From Bradyrhizobium sp. S69 (lineage in GTDB: Bacteria > Pseudomonadota > Alphaproteobacteria > Rhizobiales > Xanthobacteraceae), in NCBI RefSeq assembly GCF_009766005.1, contig NZ_LMUK01000046.1, positions 1-64,000 of the forward strand: DNA of 64,000 nucleotides, given 5' to 3'. The notes under the pieces were generated by a model. That model had not been told where the DNA came from and ran no database searches. It was given only the letters and a program-made list of their open reading frames with translations. Shown here in pieces: positions 44,948 through 52,827 of this stretch. Position numbers and translations under genes: made by a program. Numbering within the stretch: the stretch's first letter is position 1; every line of letters starts with the position of its first letter.

Positions 44948-45027
44948 CGCCGCAGGCGGGCCGCTTGGCGGCCGGCAACGGTGCTGTCATCGTTTACAGG
45001 GATGATCGCCGCCCCGCAATGCTGCCC

Positions 45028-46008
45028 TCACTCCACCGAAATCCCGGCGAATTCGACCACTTTGCGCCATTTGGCGGTCTCCTCGACGATCAGCCTGCCG
45101 TATTCGGCCGATGTCATCGGCTGCGGGCTGCCGCCCAATCCGGCGAGCTGCTCCCTCAGCTTTGGGTCCTCCAAGCCGTCATTGACCGCCTTGTTGAGGA
45201 TGGCGACGATCTCGTTCGGCGTGCCCTTGGGCGCGGACATCCCGTAGAACACGGTCGATTCGTATCCGGCGACGGTCTCGGCGATGGCCGGGATATCGGG
45301 CAGGCCGGGCCATCGCTGGGCTGAGGAAACGCCGAGCGCGCGCACGCTGCCGCCGCGGGCTTGCGCCAGCGCCGTCGGCAGATTGTCGAACATCAACTGA
45401 ACCTTGTTGGACATGATGTCGGGATACGCCAGCGCCGACCCGCGATACGGCACGTGCACCATGTCGCATTTGGTCATGGCCTTGAACAGTTCCGCCGCCA
45501 TGTGCACCGTGGTGCCGTTGCCGGAGGAGGCAAAGGAAATCCTGCCCGGGTTTTGCCTGCAATAGTCGATCAGCTCCGAAACCGTCCTGACCGGCATCGC
45601 ATTCGACACCACGAGCAAATTCGGCACCTGCATGAAGCCTGCGACCGGCACCGTGTCGCGGATGAAATCGAACGGCAGTTTCTTGTAGAGCGAGGCGGAG
45701 ACTGCGTTGTTGGCCCCGGAGAACAATAGCGTATAGCCGTCCGGCGTAGCCCCGATCGCGGCTTCGGTGGCGATATTGCCGCCGGACCCGGCGCGGTTTT
45801 CCACGATGAACTGCTGGCCGAGACGCTCCGACAGCCACTTCGACATGATGCGCGCGACGGTATCGACCGGGCCGCCGGCGGTGAAGCCGATCAGCCAGCG
45901 CACCGGTCGATCAGGATAGTCGGCGGCGGCGGACGGCGCGATGCCGGCCACGAACCAGGCGAGTGCAAACGCAACTACGCGCCAAGACACGATCCTGGAG
46001 GCGGTCAT
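45028..46008 (-). CDS. Tripartite tricarboxylate transporter substrate-binding protein (TctC/Bug family), copy 1
   Basis: The 326-residue exported protein has a signal peptide (FALAWFVAGIAPSAAADYPD) followed by the Bug fold: YPDRPVRWLIGFTAGGPVDT (family signature with the carboxylate-binding loop), ENRAGSGGNIATEAAIGATP, SSGNGTTVHMAAELFKAMTK and HVPYRGSALAYPDIMSNKVQ. It captures a small carboxylate. No TctA/TctB membrane genes accompany it. It begins 4 bp after the stop of a close paralogue, roughly two-thirds identical by eye, so it is a tandem duplicate. Confidence 0.94.
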   Translation of the reverse strand: MTASRIVSWRVVAFALAWFVAGIAPSAAADYPDRPVRWLIGFTAGGPVDTVARIMSKWLSERLGQQFIVENRAGSGGNIATEAAIGATPDGYTLLFSGANNAVSASLYKKLPFDFIRDTVPVAGFMQVPNLLVVSNAMPVRTVSELIDYCRQNPGRISFASSGNGTTVHMAAELFKAMTKCDMVHVPYRGSALAYPDIMSNKVQLMFDNLPTALAQARGGSVRALGVSSAQRWPGLPDIPAIAETVAGYESTVFYGMSAPKGTPNEIVAILNKAVNDGLEDPKLREQLAGLGGSPQPMTSAEYGRLIVEETAKWRKVVEFAGISVE

Positions 46009-46012
46009 GATG

Positions 46013-46990
46013 TCAGTCCACCGAAACGCCGGCGAATTCGACCACCTTGCGCCATTTCTCGGTCTCGCTGGCGATCAGTGTGCCGAATTCGGCCGGCGTC
46101 ATCGGTTTGGGGATGCCGCCGAATTCCGCCAGTTTGGCCACCAGCTTGGGATCCCGCAGCGCTTCGTTGACCGCTTTGTTGAGCGTCTCCACGATCTCCG
46201 GCGGCGTGCCCTTGGGGGCGGAGATGCCGTAGAAGCCGATGGATTCGAAGCCCGGCACGGTTTCCGCAATGGCGGGAACATCCGGCACCCCGGGCCAGCG
46301 CTGCGGCGAGGTGACGCCGAGCGCGCGCACGTTGCCGGCGCGCGACTGCTCCAGCGCCGACGGCAGATTGTCGAAGATCAATTGCACCTTGTTGGACATG
46401 ATGTCGGGAAACGCGATCGCCGAACCGCGATACGGCACATGCACCATCTCGCAATGGGTCATCGCCTTGAACAGTTCTGCCGACATGTGCACCGAGGTGC
46501 CGAGACCGGATGACGCATAGGAGATCTTGCCCGGATTGGCCTTGCAGTAGTCGATGAACTCCTGAATATTTTTGGCCGGCAGCGCATTGGTCACCACCAT
46601 CATGTTGGTCAGTTGCATGATGCTCGCAACCGGCACGGTGTCGCGGATGAAATCATAGGTGAGATGCTTGTAGAGCGAGGTGGAGATGGCGTTGTTGGGG
46701 GCGTCGAACAGGATCGTGTAGCCGTCCGGCGTCGAATTGACGGCGGTGGCGGCCGCGATATTGCCGCCGGAGCCGGCGCGGTTCTCGACCACGAATTGCT
46801 GGCCGAAATGGTCGGACAGCCACTGGCTCATGATCCGCGCCACGATATCGACCGGGCCGCCGGCCGCAAAGCCGATCAGCCAGCGCACCGGTCGATCAGG
46901 ATAACCGGCGGCGGCCGACGGGGAGATGCCGGTGGCGAGGCTCGCAAGGCACATCAAACCGAAGAGGGCTGCGCGTAAAAATCCAGACAT
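46013..46990 (-). CDS. Tripartite tricarboxylate transporter substrate-binding protein (TctC/Bug family), copy 2
   Basis: From the ATG at 46990 (GGGAG upstream) the product is 325 residues, with a signal peptide (MSGFLRAALFGLMCLASLAT, cleavage near PSAAAGYP) and the same Bug motifs as the next gene: IGFAAGGPVDIVARIMSQWL, ENRAGSGGNIAAATAVNSTP, PYRGSAIAFPDIMSNKVQ. Frames upstream of 46990 are not supported. It is the first gene of the tandem pair and divergent from a TAXI-type binding protein gene 124 bp away, so all three may be co-regulated. Confidence 0.94.
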   Translation of the reverse strand: MSGFLRAALFGLMCLASLATGISPSAAAGYPDRPVRWLIGFAAGGPVDIVARIMSQWLSDHFGQQFVVENRAGSGGNIAAATAVNSTPDGYTILFDAPNNAISTSLYKHLTYDFIRDTVPVASIMQLTNMMVVTNALPAKNIQEFIDYCKANPGKISYASSGLGTSVHMSAELFKAMTHCEMVHVPYRGSAIAFPDIMSNKVQLIFDNLPSALEQSRAGNVRALGVTSPQRWPGVPDVPAIAETVPGFESIGFYGISAPKGTPPEIVETLNKAVNEALRDPKLVAKLAEFGGIPKPMTPAEFGTLIASETEKWRKVVEFAGVSVD

Positions 46991-47114
46991 TTTCGCTCCC
47001 GTTATTTTGTTCTTGTTGTCTAAAACCCATGCTTTCATAAAACCCCGCACTTGCCTACAACATCCCCCGCGCGGCAGGCCGTCATGCTCCGCGGAACGAG
47101 TTCCGAGGCCAGAC

Positions 47115-48113
47115 ATGAAGATCGCACGTATGATTTGCGTCGCAACGGCTTTCGCCGCCGCCGGCGCCACAGCACAAGAGGGAGGCAAGACCATTTCAAC
47201 CCCCGCCATTTCAAACCCCGCTATGCCAAAGACCACGATCAATTTCGCAACCGCGACGCCGGGCGGCGGCTTCCCGCTGTACGGCAATGCCCTTGCCGAA
47301 ATCATCAACGCAGCCGATCCGACCTTTTCGATCGAGCCGCGCAACACCAAGGGCAGCAACGAGAACATTCCGCTGCTGGAGGCGGGCCAAGCCGATATCG
47401 CCACCGTCGCCGGCGAGCCTTCCTATGAGGCCTTCATGGGCATCGGGCGGCCGCGCGCGACCCATCTGAAAATCCTGACCGCGATGTATTCCAGTCCCGG
47501 CATGTTCGTGGTGCGCGCCGACAGCCCCTATAAGACCATTCGCGATCTGGTCGGGCAGCCGATCGCGTTCGGCGCCAAAGGCTCCGGCCTGCCGATCCTG
47601 TCGCGCTATATTTTGGACGGCATCGGGCTGAAGCAGGACGAGGATTTCAAATCGGTCTATCTCGACCACGCGGGTGACGGCCCGGCGATGGTGCTCGATG
47701 GCCGGGTCGCGGCACTCTGGGGCGCCGGCGTCGGCTGGCCCGGTTTTACAGCGATCGCAACCAGCCCCGGCGGCGCGCGCTTCGTCGCGCCCGACGCCGA
47801 TGAGATCGGGCGCATCCGCGCCAAGCACAGCTTCCTCAAGCCGCTGACGGTGGCGGCCGGCACCTATCCAAACCAGAACGCCACGATCAACTCGGTCGGC
47901 TCCTGGAGTTTTATCCTGGTGCGCGACAGTCTGCCGGATGATGTCGCCTATCGACTCGCGAAAACGCTGCATGGCGCGGAAGCCACCTTCTGCAAGAAAC
48001 TGGCGCAGGCCTGCGAGACGACCGCGGCGAATACGGTCGCGGCAGCGCCGGAGCCGAATCTGATTCATCCCGGCGTCGCAAAATACTTCCGCGAGATCGG
48101 CGTGATGAAGTAG
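47115..48113 (+). CDS. TAXI-family TRAP transporter solute-binding protein
   Basis: The 332-residue exported protein (ATG 47115) has a signal peptide (MKIARMICVATAFAAAGATA) and the TAXI binding fold: INFATATPGGGFPLYGNALA, EPRNTKGSNENIPLLEAGQA (ligand-binding strand), YSSPGMFVVRADSPYKTIRD and GQPIAFGAKGSGLPILSRYI. TAXI proteins feed TRAP permeases for glutamate-like or aromatic carboxylates; no permease gene is present here. It is divergent from the two TctC paralogues. Confidence 0.92.
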   Translation: MKIARMICVATAFAAAGATAQEGGKTISTPAISNPAMPKTTINFATATPGGGFPLYGNALAEIINAADPTFSIEPRNTKGSNENIPLLEAGQADIATVAGEPSYEAFMGIGRPRATHLKILTAMYSSPGMFVVRADSPYKTIRDLVGQPIAFGAKGSGLPILSRYILDGIGLKQDEDFKSVYLDHAGDGPAMVLDGRVAALWGAGVGWPGFTAIATSPGGARFVAPDADEIGRIRAKHSFLKPLTVAAGTYPNQNATINSVGSWSFILVRDSLPDDVAYRLAKTLHGAEATFCKKLAQACETTAANTVAAAPEPNLIHPGVAKYFREIGVMK

Positions 48114-48181
48114 CTGTGTGAGATCCCGGTGATGAAATAGCTGCGTCGTCCCGGCGAAGGAGCCCGCGAAGCAAGTTCGAC

Positions 48182-48277
48182 GTCATCCTGAGGAGCGCGC
48201 CCTTCGCGCGCGTCTCGAAGGATGGCCACGAACACCATCCTTCGAGACGCGGCCAAATGGCCGCTCCTCAGGATGAC
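48182..48277. repeat. REP-like inverted repeat, GTCATCCTGAGGAGC family
   Basis: GTCATCCTGAGGAGC at 48182-48196 is mirrored by GCTCCTCAGGATGAC at 48263-48277. At 96 bp it is exactly the size of the copy at 25686-25781. It lies 68 bp past the TAXI gene stop. Confidence 0.9.
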
Positions 48278-48362
48278 GGTTCTGGTGTGTTCCGGCGCCT
48301 TAAGCGCAATTGCACACGAGGCGGGGACGACGAAAATATCTCCCTCATTCGATTTCCAGCGC

Positions 48363-48467
48363 GTAGCCCGCATGAGCGAAGCGAGATGCGGGACCGCGGA
48401 GACCCGCATGTCGTGGAGCCTGTCATCGGGCGCGCATTCGCGCGACCCGTTGGCTCATGCGGGCTAC
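48363..48467. repeat. REP-like inverted repeat, GTAGCCCGCATGAGC family
   Basis: GTAGCCCGCATGAGC at 48363-48377 is mirrored by GCTCATGCGGGCTAC at 48453-48467. Inner arms GAGATGCGGG/CCCGCATGTC and GCGCG runs allow a branched hairpin. It is the only member of its family in this window. Confidence 0.85.
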
Positions 48468-48484
48468 GATCACCAAACACAACT

Positions 48485-49058
48485 CCGCATTCTCGCGACA
48501 TGATGTGCCCGAGGTTTGCCAAAACTTCCGCCCTCGCTAAGCAAAGAGGGCGCAGGGAAGACCGGGTGCACGCTGCACCCGCGGTCTCGCGTGCAAGGGT
48601 ATATAAAAAAACGCACACGAGCATACAGGTTCAGCGGAGGCAGTCCGGCCTTCCCTGCGCAATGGTTTTACAGCTTATATCGTGCTCTCCCCGGCGAGAC
48701 CTGGCTTGTTTGCCACCGTCGTTCCCAAGAAGCGTGAACTCCTCGCAAACTTGACACCAGCCATTGGGGCGTCAGGACCACACGACTTTGCCGTCCGCGA
48801 ACGCTTGCGATCGTCTTTCGCAAACTCCGCGTCCATCGCATCCCACCGCGCGTTTCGTGACGTGCGCAACGCCCCTCTTGTTGGGTGGGACGCACGCAAT
48901 ACGCAGCTGATTTGGGTCAAAAACAAAGCGGAATATTTTTTACGAAGGGGCTGGACAGGATTCCGCGCGCGAAGGTGATTTGCCCGTCGGGTTGTTATGT
49001 CGCACTCGAAAACGGAAATTTGTCCTTGCCAGCGAGTCGGACGAATGTCGCTCGCTCG
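48485..49058 (+). repeat. Dispersed long repeat, copy C
   Basis: This is a full copy aligned by eye with B (13926-14362) and D (55735-56453). The core is 111 bp, 48550-48660: outer arms GCGCAGGGAAG (48550-48560) and CTTCCCTGCGC (48650-48660), hairpin 1 GGGTGCACGCTGCACCC, hairpin 2 CTCGCGTGC with GCACACGAG. Beyond the core it shares CGTGCTCTCCCCGGCGAGAC, CAGGACCACACGACTTTGCC and GGGCTGGACAGGATT with copy D, up to the 3' end of the 52-residue gene at 49060. Confidence 0.88.
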
Positions 49059-49059
49059 T

Positions 49060-49218
49060 TCATTGCGCCTCCGCATCGTAAGAAATCCCGCAACCCTGCC
49101 GATGGCACCAGTTCATGTGACAATGCGGGTCGAGCGCGCAGTTGATATGGGTCCAGGCGATATACCCGCAAACCGAAACGGCAACGAGTGCAACGGCGAA
49201 TTTGTCGAACCTACTCAT
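49060..49218 (-). CDS. 52-residue Cys-rich single-span protein
   Basis: A short reading frame encodes MSRFDKFAVALVAVSVCGYI, then AWTHINCALDPHCHMNWCHR and a tail QGCGISYDAEAQ. It has one transmembrane span (about residues 8-21) and four further cysteines, so an oxidised periplasmic domain is likely. Its ATG overlaps the stop of the preceding gene (ATGAGTAG, 8 bp), which argues strongly for translation. The final 30-nt coding block recurs with one mismatch at 56415-56453, beside another copy of the long repeat. I do not recognise a named family. Confidence 0.75.
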   Translation of the reverse strand: MSRFDKFAVALVAVSVCGYIAWTHINCALDPHCHMNWCHRQGCGISYDAEAQ

Positions 49219-49534
49219 GCAGAGTCGGCTGCCAGAACGGGACGCGCTTCATTCCGAACAGCCTTTGAAAGACCGTGCCTCCGGTCTGACCAAGAACAAC
49301 GAAATAGGCGATGATCAATGCAAACGCCAACAGCACGGGCCATCCACCCAGTTCGTAGGTCGCATCGCCAAAGTTGAAGGATGCGATTGGTTTGCCAAAA
49401 GTGGCAGGCGCATCGGATTGATAGGCGAATATTTTTGACACTCCGTACACACAAGCAAAAAAGGCCAGAAAGAAGTCGAGGATACCAGCCAGGTTGCGCT
49501 TCCACATCGGCTGGGGCGGGGTGTAGGTCGCCAT
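49211..49534 (-). CDS. Small RDD-like membrane protein
   Basis: The 107-residue protein (ATG 49534, GGAGAG upstream) starts MATYTPPQPMWKRNLAGILD, with an FFLAFFACVYGVSKIF span, a second span VLLAFALIIAYFVVLGQTGG, and the closing TVFQRLFGMKRVPFW. The WKRNLAGILDFFLAFFACV opening and GQTGGTVFQRLFGMKR closing are the two typical RDD elements (Arg in span 1, Gly-rich turn then GK/MK after span 2). Function is unknown. It overlaps its neighbours by 1 bp upstream and 8 bp downstream, forming a three-gene operon. Confidence 0.85.
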   Translation of the reverse strand: MATYTPPQPMWKRNLAGILDFFLAFFACVYGVSKIFAYQSDAPATFGKPIASFNFGDATYELGGWPVLLAFALIIAYFVVLGQTGGTVFQRLFGMKRVPFWQPTLHE

Positions 49535-49869
49535 CACACTCTCCTGTTTGACAGCCACGAACATACCGCGGCGGGAATGGCGCCGACCAGGCTGAAGACC
49601 GGAACGTCTATGGTGCCTGCCCATGCCGCGGCGAGAACTGAACCCCCACCGGCGAAAAGCGTGGGTGCAATGACGCTGGGAATGCGCGTTCTGGAGACGA
49701 ACCAATCGACCAAAACAACCACCAGCGCCGGCCCAATAAACATCAGGTAGACAAACGCCGGCCCGGACAGGCTGTCCACAACCGCGCCCGTCAGGATGTA
49801 GAGCACGGCATATAACGAGGTCGCGGCAATGGCGGGAAAGAGGAAAAGATAAATTAGAAACCGCTTCAT
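49534..49869 (-). CDS. Small four-span membrane protein
   Basis: From the ATG at 49869 (GGGAG upstream) the product is 111 residues with four hydrophobic stretches (LIYLFLFPAIAATSLYAVLY, AFVYLMFIGPALVVVLVDWF, APTLFAGGGSVLAAAWAG, FSLVGAIPAAVCSWL). No family is recognised. Its stop TGA shares one base with the next ATG. It leads the operon of three small membrane proteins ending at 49060. Confidence 0.78.
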   Translation of the reverse strand: MKRFLIYLFLFPAIAATSLYAVLYILTGAVVDSLSGPAFVYLMFIGPALVVVLVDWFVSRTRIPSVIAPTLFAGGGSVLAAAWAGTIDVPVFSLVGAIPAAVCSWLSNRRV

Positions 49870-50106
49870 GCGACGATCTCCCAAATCTCTTGGTCGGTCT
49901 CGCCGATGTTTTAGTTCAACCGGGCTCAGTGCTTGAATTCCTCAAAACGGCGCCGTCTGGGGCGCTGCGGCAAAGCATCGATCAGGCTTCCGTTCCCAAA
50001 GGGGGCGCTGCGGCGCGCACGTCGAGCCAAGACATGGGCCGGCTGGCGTTGGCCGTAGGCGTTGACATCTCACGTAAGTTGGCGCGGGGTTCCTTGTGGA
50101 GATGAC

Positions 50107-50301
50107 ATGGCCAACAAGTCGCAATTTTCGATTGTCACGTACGAGCGGCGTCCGGGCTATTGGCGCGCGGCGATAACGCCACTTGCGCAGCCCGGCTCGT
50201 CGATTCGGGGCAAGACGACGACCAGCCTCGTGACGGGCGAGGATTCCAGGTCGGAATCCGACGCCATGCGGGCTGCCGAACAACTCATCAAGACGCTGTA
50301 G
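50107..50301 (+). CDS. Small conserved-looking protein of unknown function
   Basis: The 64-residue protein from the ATG at 50107 (GGAG at 50098) reads MANKSQFSIVTYERRPGYWR and ends with an amphipathic helix SESDAMRAAEQLIKTL. It has no signal or span. The pattern (beta strands then a helix, aromatic YERRPGYWRAAITP) resembles short rhizobial hypothetical proteins I recall by shape but cannot name. It is monocistronic. Confidence 0.65.
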   Translation: MANKSQFSIVTYERRPGYWRAAITPLAQPGSSIRGKTTTSLVTGEDSRSESDAMRAAEQLIKTL

Positions 50302-50527
50302 CAAGGGTGACTGATCCAGGGTGTCGTTGAGGGGCACGGGCCCGCGATGCTACTAGATTAACTGAGTGCATTGTTACCGTAACTCCAGGATCATCGTCGA
50401 CCAAGGGCCGCTGCACGAAAAACCAGCTGCGGGAATTTCCGAATCAACTGATGTTGATGTAGGCGGGGTGGGCAGCGAACTAGCAATCTCCAGTGAACTC
50501 ATGCACTGAAAGGCGAACAAGGTCGGG

Positions 50528-50965
50528 GTGGTCGTCATGGCGTTGCGGGTTATTGATTCCCTGGTTCTGCGGTGCGAGCCGATGATCCTGTTGCTGGGCC
50601 GCCTCTGCATCGGATCGCTTTATCTGATGTCGGGGGTCAATCACTGGCTGGATTTGACGCTGCTCACGCATTTCATGGCGGGCCTGCCCGGTTCGGTGGA
50701 TGTGTGGGCGATGTTGGCTGCGACCATCGAGGTCGCGAGCGGTCTCGCGCTGATTCTCGGCTTCCGCACCCGCGAATTCGCCCTGCTGCTGGTGCTGTTC
50801 AATCTCGGCGCCGCGGTGATCGGCCACCCTTATTGGTCGATCGCCAATGATGCCACCGCACGCTGGGCCCAATTCATCCATTTCTGGAAAGACATCGGGC
50901 TCGCCGGCGGCACCCTCTTCGTCCTCGCGCGCGGCGCGGGACCCCTCAGCATCGATCGGGCGTGA
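50528..50965 (+). CDS. DoxX-family inner-membrane protein
   Basis: The 145-residue protein (GTG 50528 or ATG 50537) has four spans with DoxX features: LLGRLCIGSLYLMSGVNHWL, a short amphipathic loop, LAATIEVASGLALILGFRTR, EFALLLVLFNLGAAVIGHPY and a C-terminal FWKDIGLAGGTLFVLA. The WKDIGLAGG stretch is characteristic. DoxX proteins are linked to redox or thiosulfate-associated membrane complexes; no partner is adjacent. Confidence 0.9.
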   Translation: MVVMALRVIDSLVLRCEPMILLLGRLCIGSLYLMSGVNHWLDLTLLTHFMAGLPGSVDVWAMLAATIEVASGLALILGFRTREFALLLVLFNLGAAVIGHPYWSIANDATARWAQFIHFWKDIGLAGGTLFVLARGAGPLSIDRA

Positions 50966-51042
50966 GAGGGCGGCGTCACGAGCATGGCGCGGCGTAACTT
51001 CGATAAAATAATTCACTGAATTTGAAAAGACATGGTCGGCGC

Positions 51043-51315
51043 TCAGGGGGTTGGGCGCCACCATCCGTGTATTGCAACAACGAGGCATCCGGCCAACGCG
51101 AACATCTGGAGGCCCATTGTTGTCCAGTAACTCACGGGCGCGGTATCTCGGTAAATGAACCGGTTTGACCAGCTGAAAAATAGCCAGTCGACAACATCGG
51201 TATTGAAATACGCGATTTTTCGCTCGGCGAGGCCATTCCTTATTGTGCGCCAGCAATCGACGCACAAATAGATCGCGACGATACGGGCGACGACTTCATA
51301 GAGGAACATCTGCAT
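51043..51315 (-). CDS. Small membrane protein of unknown function
   Basis: A 90-residue product from the ATG at 51315 (a TTG-started frame from 51351 would add 12 residues). It has two spans: FLYEVVARIVAIYLCVDCWR and TTMGLQMFALAGCLVVAIHG. The central ERKIAYFNTDVVDWLFFSWS segment is amphipathic. No clear ribosome site supports either start and I know no family, so this is a moderate call based on membrane topology and open frame. Confidence 0.55.
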   Translation of the reverse strand: MQMFLYEVVARIVAIYLCVDCWRTIRNGLAERKIAYFNTDVVDWLFFSWSNRFIYRDTAPVSYWTTMGLQMFALAGCLVVAIHGWWRPTP

Positions 51316-51402
51316 ACGCGCTTGGTCGGCGTTGGCGCTTCGAAGGTTCAATGGCGAATAGCGAGTGGCGAATAGAGAGGGTATCCATTCGCTACTCGCC
51401 GC

Positions 51403-52785
51403 TCAGAAATTCGCCACCGTCTTGAGCCCGAACACCAGGGCGTTTGGATTGGCGCTGGTGCCGCCGGGGTCGATTATATACTGGATGTTCGGCCGCACCT
51501 GCAGGCCGGCGAGCGGCCGGTAGGTGTAATAGAGCTCCATGCTGTATTCGTTGCCCTGCACGGCCACCGGGCTGAAGCCGACCAGGTTTTGGCCGGCCAG
51601 GTTCTGCAACTCTTCCGACCAGGCGACGCTGCTGTTGACGTGGGTGGTGCCGACCGCAAATGCGATGTCGTCCTGGGGCCGCCAGCGAAGCGGGCCGGTA
51701 TAGGTCAGACCGCCTGCGACCTGATAATCGGTGGTCGCGGTGCGTCGGTCGGCCATCGTCGCGTTCAGGAACAGGCTTAGCGCACCCGCGGCACTGGCTT
51801 GCGACGGGCGCATCACCTGCTGAACGAAGCTGACATAGCCGCCGTAACGCCCGCGGCTCTGCGCCAGCGGCAATCCGCTCAGCACGGCCGGGTTGCCGTT
51901 GATATCGGTGGCCACATTGGGAGCCATCGAGGTGTCGTACCAGCCGCCGAACTTGTAGCTGCCTTGCAAGTCACCGAACTTCGGCAGCCATCCGAGTTCG
52001 ACCGGGATCAAAAGCCCGGTGGATCCCGGATAGATCACCGGAAGTGCTGATTGCGCCACGTCCAGATAGCCGGGATTGGAATCGAACACACCGAACTGAA
52101 AATAACCAAAGCCCGGCAGGTTGAACTTCAGCCGCGTGGCCCAATAGCTGATCGGCCAATTGTAGATGTAGTTGCCGACGAGGTTGCCGGGTTGCGCGCC
52201 GCAGAAGGTTAGGTTCTGGAAGTCGCATGCGAACGATGCGAAATCCTCGCCAAACGGAATCCGCCCGATCTTCCAGTCGACCGCGCCGCCGACGAACTTC
52301 TGGTCGTACCAGAAATCCGTCAGCCGCAGCGTCCGGCCGCGTCCGAACACTTCCTGCACCTGCTGCAAGGTGCCGAGGCGCGCGTCATCGCTCAGATTGC
52401 TGCCGTTGCGGTCGGTATACGTCACCTGGACCGTGCCGCCGGGCAGCACGCCGAGCTTTGTGAGATCGAACGTGGTGCCGACGACCCATTGATCGGTGTA
52501 GGCGACCTGCTGCCGCTGACCGCCCGTGGCATTGCCGGCGACCTCGCTGGTGTAGCCGAACTGGAAATCGATGCCGGCATTCACCAGCCGGGTTCTCGCG
52601 CCGTTCCAGTCGCCGAGCAGCCAGGGAACTGGAGCCGGCGCCGGGCCGCTGCCACCGCTGGGAATCGTCAGGTCGGCGGCATCGGCGGCGCCGCTGCCGG
52701 CACAGGCCGACATCACTGCGAGACCCAGCCAAAGATAGAGCGCCGTTCGATGCTTCGTTCGGTTGCCGGATGACGCACTCATCAC
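51403..52785 (-). CDS. Carbohydrate-selective porin, OprB family
   Basis: The 460-residue protein has a signal peptide (ALYLWLGLAVMSACAGSGAA) and the OprB N-terminal pattern WLLGDWNGARTRLVNAGIDF, then FGYTSEVAGNATGGQRQQVA. Barrel strands alternate to a C terminus ending GLKTVANF (terminal Phe, the outer-membrane insertion signal). OprB passes glucose and related sugars. It lies 42 bp downstream of gcd on the same strand; together they form a glucose entry and periplasmic oxidation unit. Confidence 0.93.
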   Translation of the reverse strand: MMSASSGNRTKHRTALYLWLGLAVMSACAGSGAADAADLTIPSGGSGPAPAPVPWLLGDWNGARTRLVNAGIDFQFGYTSEVAGNATGGQRQQVAYTDQWVVGTTFDLTKLGVLPGGTVQVTYTDRNGSNLSDDARLGTLQQVQEVFGRGRTLRLTDFWYDQKFVGGAVDWKIGRIPFGEDFASFACDFQNLTFCGAQPGNLVGNYIYNWPISYWATRLKFNLPGFGYFQFGVFDSNPGYLDVAQSALPVIYPGSTGLLIPVELGWLPKFGDLQGSYKFGGWYDTSMAPNVATDINGNPAVLSGLPLAQSRGRYGGYVSFVQQVMRPSQASAAGALSLFLNATMADRRTATTDYQVAGGLTYTGPLRWRPQDDIAFAVGTTHVNSSVAWSEELQNLAGQNLVGFSPVAVQGNEYSMELYYTYRPLAGLQVRPNIQYIIDPGGTSANPNALVFGLKTVANF

Positions 52786-52827
52786 GACGCTCCAGGGTTC
52801 AATCTTTCGGGTTCGATCCCTTTGGGT

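Noticed and set aside
48268-48624. Open frames in the long repeats (such as those beginning MLVCVF on the minus strand at 48624 and 55897)
   Set aside because: The frames recur because the repeat recurs; the hairpins explain the conservation better than a protein does, and no ribosome sites fit.
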